From: Virgisporangium aliadipatigenens
GTDB lineage: Bacteria; Actinomycetota; Actinomycetes; Mycobacteriales; Micromonosporaceae
DNA length: 64,000 bases
NCBI RefSeq assembly: GCF_016863615.1
Contig: NZ_BOPF01000024.1
Coordinates: 62,001 to 126,000 of the forward strand
Reading direction: 5' to 3'
The notes beneath the pieces are model-generated. The model worked only from the letters and a program-made list of their open reading frames with translations, searched no databases and had not been told where the DNA came from. The translations under genes and the position numbers were made by a program. Numbering within the stretch: position 1 is the stretch's first letter; the number at the start of each line of letters is the position of its first letter. Positions 59,254 to 64,000 of this stretch are shown here, in pieces.

Positions 59254-60465
59254 TTACTCGTAACGGAGTGCGTCGATGGGGCGCAGCCGGGCCGCCCGGC
59301 TCGCCGGATAGCTGCCGAAGAAGAGCCCGATCGCCACCGAGACCCCGAGCGCCAGCGCCACCGAACTGGGCACGATGACCGGCGTGATCCCCACGATCGT
59401 GAACCGGCTGCCGACGACGGCGGCCACCACGCCCAGCAGTCCGCCCAGGAGGCTCAACACCGTCGCCTCCACCAGGAACTGCGTCAGCACCGTCCCGCGC
59501 GGTGCGCCCAACGCCTTGCGGATGCCGATCTCCCGGGTCCGCTCGGTGACGGTGACCATCATGATGTTCGTGATGCCGATGCCGCCCACCAGGAGGCTGA
59601 TCCCGGCGACGGTACCGAGCAGCACCGTGAACGTCTCGGCCGTGCTCGTGCGCGTCTCCAGCAGCTGCGACTGGTTGAGGATGCGGTACGGCGGGCTGGC
59701 GGTGTTGGTCACCTTCAGCTTCTCGTTCAGGATCGAGGTGACCTGCGCCTGCGCCGCCGACACGCGGGCCGGCGAGACCGCCTGGATGAGCAGTTGGTTG
59801 AGCGGCCCGTAGCCGGTGAGCGACTCCTGCACGGCGGTCACCGGCGCGATGGCGATGTCGTTCGGGTCGCTGAACCCGGAGCCGCCCTTCTCGGCGAGCA
59901 CGCCGACGACGGTGAAGTTCTTGCCGCTGACCGTGATCTGCTTGCCCAGTGGGTCGACCCGCCCGAACAGCTCCTCCGCCACGGTCGTCCCGAGCAGCAC
60001 GACGTTGCGGCTCTCCCGCACGTCCTGGTCGCTGAACGCCGCCCCCTCGGCCACGGTGAAGTTCGAGGCGCCCACGTATGCGGGATAGGTGCCGACGAAC
60101 TGGGCCACGCTGTGGTCGGTGCCCTCGTACGTGGCCGTCTGGCTGCCGCTGACGACGGGCGAGACGCTGCGCACGTCCGGCGCCACGGTCCGGTCGCTCA
60201 GCGCCGGCACCAGGTCCAGGGTCAGCGAGGAGTTCGTGGTGCTGCCGGCGGCCGCCGCGCGACCGGTGCCGCCGGTGACGGTGAGCGTGTTCGTGCCGAG
60301 CGCCTCGATGCTCTGCTGGATGGCCTGCGCCGAACCGTTTCCGACGGCCACCAGCAGGATGACCGCCGCGACGCCGATCAGCATGCCCAGCACGGTCAGC
60401 CCGGAACGCAGCTTGTTGGCCAGCACGCCGCGCACCGCGAAGCGAACCGTCTCCCAGATGCTCAT
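59254..60465 (-). CDS. MacB-type ABC transporter permease
   Basis: 403 residues. An N-terminal helix, a periplasmic-type MacB_PCD domain (about 45-260), and a C-terminal three-helix FtsX domain with GGIGITNIMMVTVTERTREI, followed by IRKALGAPR, the coupling helix to the ATPase. It forms a mechanotransmission permease that works with the ATPase and the adaptor to export peptides, lipids or drugs. ATG at 60465 with GAGG upstream; the gap to the ATPase gene is 79 bp. Confidence 0.92.
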   Translation of the reverse strand: MSIWETVRFAVRGVLANKLRSGLTVLGMLIGVAAVILLVAVGNGSAQAIQQSIEALGTNTLTVTGGTGRAAAAGSTTNSSLTLDLVPALSDRTVAPDVRSVSPVVSGSQTATYEGTDHSVAQFVGTYPAYVGASNFTVAEGAAFSDQDVRESRNVVLLGTTVAEELFGRVDPLGKQITVSGKNFTVVGVLAEKGGSGFSDPNDIAIAPVTAVQESLTGYGPLNQLLIQAVSPARVSAAQAQVTSILNEKLKVTNTASPPYRILNQSQLLETRTSTAETFTVLLGTVAGISLLVGGIGITNIMMVTVTERTREIGIRKALGAPRGTVLTQFLVEATVLSLLGGLLGVVAAVVGSRFTIVGITPVIVPSSVALALGVSVAIGLFFGSYPASRAARLRPIDALRYE

Positions 60466-60544
60466 GCTGCCGCCTCGCTTCGCTCCCCGGCACCATGAGA
60501 CACGAGTGCGCAGTGCTTCATGATTCGCTCCCGCGGGCGTCCGC

Positions 60545-61345
60545 TCATCGGGGTCCCCACAGGTAGTCGTCGACCTCGGAGCGCCCGCCGGGCTCCGCCG
60601 GGACGGCGTGCCGGCCCGCCGCCACCGGCGCCGGAGCGAGGTGGTCGCCGACAGGCCGTTGCCGCACGTCGCTCACGATGTCGCCGTCGACCAGGCGGAT
60701 CACCCGCCGGGCCCGGTCGGCGACGTCGTTCTCGTGCGTGATGAGCACGATCGTGCGGCCGGTGCGGTTGAGCCGGTCCAGCACGTCGAGCACGTCCTCC
60801 GTCGAACGCGAGTCGAGGTTGCCGGTCGGTTCGTCGGCGAGCACCAGCGCCGGCGCCGTCACGAGGGCCCGCGCGACGGCCACCCGCTGCTGCTGGCCGC
60901 CGGAGAGCTGGTTCGGCTCATGGCCGGCGCGTTCGGACAGGCCCACGACCGCCAGGGCCGCGCGGGCGCGGCGACGGCGCTCGGCCGCCTTGACGCCGGC
61001 GTAGGCCAGGGGAAGCTCCACATTGGACAGTGCCGTGGTGCGCGGGATCAGGTTGAACGACTGGAACACGAAGCCGATCCGCCGGTTGCGCACCAGGGCG
61101 AGCTGCCTGTCGTTGAGCCGGCTCACGTCGACGCCGTCGAGCAGGTAGGTGCCCGAGGAGGGGACGTCGAGGCAGCCGAGGATGTTCATCAGCGTCGACT
61201 TGCCCGAGCCGGAGGAACCCATGACGGCCACGTAGTCGCCGCGCTCCACCCGCAGCGAGACGCCGCGCAGCGCGTGCACGGTCGTCTCGCCCTCGCCGTA
61301 GACCTTCTTGACGCCTCGCACGTCGAGAACCGGGTGGTTGCTCAC
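60545..61345 (-). CDS. MacB/LolD-type ABC transporter ATPase
   Basis: 266 residues. Walker A GSSGSGKS, Q-loop FQSFNLIPRTTALSNVELPL, signature LSGGQQQRVAVARAL, and Walker B LVLADEPTGNLDS. The C-terminal 45 residues form a Pro/Ala tail not needed for catalysis. GTG start overlaps the adaptor gene by 4 bp. It powers the adjacent FtsX-type permease. Confidence 0.93.
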   Translation of the reverse strand: MSNHPVLDVRGVKKVYGEGETTVHALRGVSLRVERGDYVAVMGSSGSGKSTLMNILGCLDVPSSGTYLLDGVDVSRLNDRQLALVRNRRIGFVFQSFNLIPRTTALSNVELPLAYAGVKAAERRRRARAALAVVGLSERAGHEPNQLSGGQQQRVAVARALVTAPALVLADEPTGNLDSRSTEDVLDVLDRLNRTGRTIVLITHENDVADRARRVIRLVDGDIVSDVRQRPVGDHLAPAPVAAGRHAVPAEPGGRSEVDDYLWGPR

Positions 61346-62526
61346 CGGCCGCCACCGCCGCCGGGGATCTGCCCGCCGCCGCCCGGGAACTGGCCGCCGC
61401 CCGGGCCGCCCTGCTGGTTGCCGGTGCCCGAGGTGCTGGTCGTCGTCGGCGCGATGACCAGCGTCTCGCCCTCGGTGACGCCGGATCTGATCTCGACGAA
61501 CGAGTCGCCCTCCACACCGACCTGCACCGTGCGCGTCTCGGTGCCGCCGTTCGCCGCCTTGACCTGCACGGTGCGCTGGCCGCCGGCGGACCGCACCGCT
61601 GCCGTGGGCACCCGCAGCACGTCGGCGACCTCCGCGACGGTCACCCGCACGGTGGCGCTCTGCCCGATCCGCGCGCCCGTCGGCACACTGTCCAATGTGG
61701 ACACCACGGCGTAGGTGTTGACGTTGTTGGACGTCGTCGCCGTCGGCGCGATCGTGGTGATCTTCGCGTCGGCGCGGGCGCCGCTGAGCGCGCTCCACGT
61801 GACGGCCGCGGCCTGGCCGACCTTCAGCCGGGTCGCGTCGGCCTCGGCGAACGCCGCCGACACCTGCAGCTTCGACAGGTCCGCGAGCGTGATGAAGCCG
61901 GAGCCGGAGCTACCGCTGGCGGACGACGAACTGCCGCCGCTGGAACCCGATCCCGACGTTCCCGTGGAAGAGGAGGTGGAGGAGCTGGACGAACCGACCG
62001 CGCCGTTGACCGCGATCACTGTGCCCGCGATGGGCGCCGTGAGAACCGTGCCCGCGACGGCCCGCTGCGCCGTCTCCACCGCCGTGTTCGCCTGCGTCAC
62101 CTGCGCGCTGATCGACGCGACCGTCGCCGCGTCCGAACCGTTGCCCTGCGCGCGGGCCAGGCTCTGCTGCGCGGCCGTCAGGTTCGCCCTGGCGGTCGCC
62201 AGCTGCCCGTTGGCGGCGGCCGGGTCGACCTTCGCCAGCTGCTGGCCCGCCGTCACCGCGTCGCCCACCTTCACCGAGATCTCGGTGACGGTGCCGGCGG
62301 TGACGAAGTTCGCGGCGGCGGTCGTTCCACTTTGGACGGTGCCGGTGGCCGACACCGTGGCCGACACCGCGCCGCGGGTCACCGTGACCGACCGCTGCTG
62401 CCCGCCCGTGCCGGCGGCGGTGTCCCCGCCCCACACCACGTGATAGGCCCACCCGCCGCCGGCCAGCACCAGCAACACCAGGGCGGCATTGACGGCCACC
62501 GCCGGCCGCCACCACCTCTTCAGCAC
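61342..62526 (-). CDS. MacA/HlyD-type periplasmic adaptor
   Basis: 394 residues. N-terminal membrane anchor near 10-28, then a barrel-sandwich/lipoyl domain (VTVTRGAVSATVSATGTVQS, EISVKVGDAVTAGQQLAKVD), a short coiled coil, the second lipoyl half (APIAGTVIAVNGAVG), and a beta-barrel/membrane-proximal domain with VLRVPTAAVRSAGGQRTV. Between the lipoyl half and FITLADLSKLQV is a ~35-residue Ser/Gly/Thr insertion. The Gly/Gln tail is low complexity. It links the MacB-type transporter to the envelope. It overlaps the kinase gene by 7 bp. Confidence 0.9.
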   Translation of the reverse strand: MLKRWWRPAVAVNAALVLLVLAGGGWAYHVVWGGDTAAGTGGQQRSVTVTRGAVSATVSATGTVQSGTTAAANFVTAGTVTEISVKVGDAVTAGQQLAKVDPAAANGQLATARANLTAAQQSLARAQGNGSDAATVASISAQVTQANTAVETAQRAVAGTVLTAPIAGTVIAVNGAVGSSSSSTSSSTGTSGSGSSGGSSSSASGSSGSGFITLADLSKLQVSAAFAEADATRLKVGQAAAVTWSALSGARADAKITTIAPTATTSNNVNTYAVVSTLDSVPTGARIGQSATVRVTVAEVADVLRVPTAAVRSAGGQRTVQVKAANGGTETRTVQVGVEGDSFVEIRSGVTEGETLVIAPTTTSTSGTGNQQGGPGGGQFPGGGGQIPGGGGGR

Positions 62527-64000
62527 GGAGACTCCTTCGTAGGACTACTGATGGGAAGCAGCACGCGGAACCGCGCACCCCGGCCGGGGGCGGTCCACAG
62601 TTCGACCCGGCCGCCGTGCTTGCGCACGATCGAGGCCACGATGGACAGTCCGAGACCCGCCCCGCCGTGCCGCCGCGAACGGCTCGGATCCGCCCGGAAC
62701 AGCCGCTCGAACGCGCGCACGGCGTCCCGGTGCGCCATGCCCGGCCCGGTGTCGGCGACCTCCACGGCGGCGGTCGGGGTGCCCGGCGCGAGCAGTTCGC
62801 CGACCGACACCAGCGGCGGCTCGCCGGACCCGGGCGGCCGGCCCACCCGCACCGCCACGCGGGCGTGCTCCGGCGTGTGCTGCAGGGCGTTCGCGACGAG
62901 GTTCGTCACCACCTGGCGCACCCGGTCCGCGTCGGCGAGCACCGTCAGCGCCTCGAACGTGTCCGAGCGTTCGTCCAATGCGGACAGTCCGACCACCCGC
63001 GTGGGCATGCGGATGCTGGCGTCGCGCACCGCGTCGGCGGCGATCTCCAGCAGGTCGACGGGACGGCGGTGCAGCGGGCGTTCCTCGTCGAGCCGGGCCA
63101 GCGTCATCAGGTCCGTCACGAGCAGGCGCATGCGGGCCGCCTCGCTCTCGATGCGGTACATCGCCTCGTCGACGTCCTGCCGGCTGCGCATCCCGCCGCG
63201 CAGGTACAGCTCGGCGAAGCCCTGCAACGTGGTGAGCGGGGTGCGCAGTTCGTGCGCCGCGTCGGCCAGGAACCGCCGCAGCCGCTGCTCGGAGGCGGCC
63301 TGCTCGTCGACGGCCTCCTCGATGCGGCCCAGCATCATGTTCAGCGCCGTGCCGAGCCGCCCGGCCTCGGTGTGCGGGTCGGCGTCGGTCACCCGGCGGG
63401 ACAGGTCGCCGCCGGCGATCTCCGCGGCGGTGCGTTCCATCCGGGTGAGCGGCCGCAGGCCGACCCGCACCACGGATGCCGCCGCCACGCCCATGAGCAG
63501 CAGCACCAGCGCGGCGACGGCGGCGTTGGCGAGCAGCAGTTCGTCGCCGGTGGAGGTGACCTCCGAAAGTGACACGGCGAGGGCCACGTAACCGTCGCCG
63601 TTCTTCTCCGCCGCGACCTTCACCCGCCACGAGCCGTCGGCGGTGTCCACTGTGTACGGACGGCCGTCGGTGCCGTGCAGCACGATCTGCGCGGGCGTGC
63701 CGAGCGGCAACGGTTCCGGCTCGGCGTCGACGCGGTTGCCGGTGGCGTCGAAGCGGTACATCCGCGAGGACGGGCCGAAGGTGGGCGTTCCCTTGGTGTC
63801 CTGGCGTTCCGGCGGCGGGGGGAGACGGGCGGCGATGCCGCGCACCTGGGCGTGCAGCTGCCCGTCGATCCGGTTCGTCAGGTAGGTGCGCAGGAGCACG
63901 ACGCCGGCCGTGTTGGTGACGATGAGCGCCACCGTGCCGAGCGCGGTGATCCAGACGACCATCCGGGCCCGCACCGTCCACTGGCGCCACGGGCGCGGGC
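62520..64000 (-). CDS. Sensor histidine kinase, 5' end beyond the window
   Basis: At least 493 residues visible. The frame continues to the right edge with a plausible coding sequence (RPWRQWTVRARMVVW), so the true start probably lies outside; a GTG at 63974 is the first candidate inside. Two membrane segments flank an outer sensing domain, then HAMP, HisKA with AAHELRTPLTTLQGFAEL, and HATPase_c with NLVANALQHTPEH, DTGPGM, and GGAGLGLSIVASIV. It overlaps the MacA-type gene by 7 bp, so it is part of the export operon and likely regulates it with a response regulator encoded off the window. Confidence 0.9.
   Translation of the reverse strand, partial: PRPWRQWTVRARMVVWITALGTVALIVTNTAGVVLLRTYLTNRIDGQLHAQVRGIAARLPPPPERQDTKGTPTFGPSSRMYRFDATGNRVDAEPEPLPLGTPAQIVLHGTDGRPYTVDTADGSWRVKVAAEKNGDGYVALAVSLSEVTSTGDELLLANAAVAALVLLLMGVAAASVVRVGLRPLTRMERTAAEIAGGDLSRRVTDADPHTEAGRLGTALNMMLGRIEEAVDEQAASEQRLRRFLADAAHELRTPLTTLQGFAELYLRGGMRSRQDVDEAMYRIESEAARMRLLVTDLMTLARLDEERPLHRRPVDLLEIAADAVRDASIRMPTRVVGLSALDERSDTFEALTVLADADRVRQVVTNLVANALQHTPEHARVAVRVGRPPGSGEPPLVSVGELLAPGTPTAAVEVADTGPGMAHRDAVRAFERLFRADPSRSRRHGGAGLGLSIVASIVRKHGGRVELWTAPGRGARFRVLLPISSPTKESPC

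Noticed and set aside
1-64000. CRISPR arrays, tRNA/rRNA genes, insertion sequences and prophage genes
   Set aside because: Looked for repeat-spacer patterns, cloverleaf-like segments, transposase motifs and phage structural genes; none was found.

Overview
The window is high-GC actinobacterial DNA: G or C in nearly every third codon position, frequent GTG/TTG starts, many convergent or overlapping genes, and a run of leaderless-type promoters. Gene content (a conservon-type G-protein module, large Ser/Thr-kinase and GGDEF proteins, SigE-type ECF sigma factor, PVSG-rich membrane proteins, a glycerol regulon under an IclR protein) fits Micromonosporaceae, with an Actinoplanes-like genome the best guess. 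That placement is inference from style and gene families, not from a marker gene. No rRNA, tRNA, CRISPR array, insertion sequence or prophage was recognised; it reads as ordinary chromosome.

Layout. 0-11.4 kb: tail of an unrecognised protein, a PobA-like hydroxybenzoate hydroxylase, an exported beta-helix protein, a secreted M1 peptidase, a small membrane protein, a PQQ-type sugar dehydrogenase lipoprotein, a receiver-less winged-helix regulator, an ECF sigma factor with an overlapping membrane partner, and an acyl-CoA dehydrogenase. 11.4-19.5 kb: a 1661-residue kinase/ATPase/GAF/diguanylate cyclase, a bifunctional PASTA penicillin-binding protein, and a basic AT-hook/HTH protein. 19.5-20.3 kb: the only long non-coding stretch, holding a CRP-like site, a strong palindrome and a possible 42-residue ORF. 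20.3-29.2 kb: sensor kinase, roadblock protein and GTPase (a conservon without its DUF742 member), followed by a branched-chain-amino-acid-type ABC transporter with an embedded methyltransferase and fused ATPases.

29.4-37.7 kb: a transmembrane Hsp70-like/Kelch fusion, a molybdopterin oxidoreductase with a flavin reductase, a NarL-type two-component pair, a DUF1996 lipoprotein and an orphan AbiEi/DUF559 protein. 37.8-44.5 kb: the glycerol locus, with iclR-glpK on the minus strand and glpF-glpK-glpD divergent. Together they import glycerol, phosphorylate it (two kinases) and oxidise glycerol 3-phosphate at the membrane. 44.5-51.7 kb: a single-domain response regulator, a PVSG-linker membrane protein, an MMPL transporter divergent from its TetR regulator, a PAS-LuxR regulator and a short HtrA-type protease.

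51.7-58.7 kb: a small surface-glycan cluster (two glycosyltransferases, a zinc-ribbon methyltransferase, a Wzx-like flippase and a DUF4012 protein). 58.7-64 kb: a sensor kinase with a MacA/MacB-type export system and a small membrane protein, running off the right edge.
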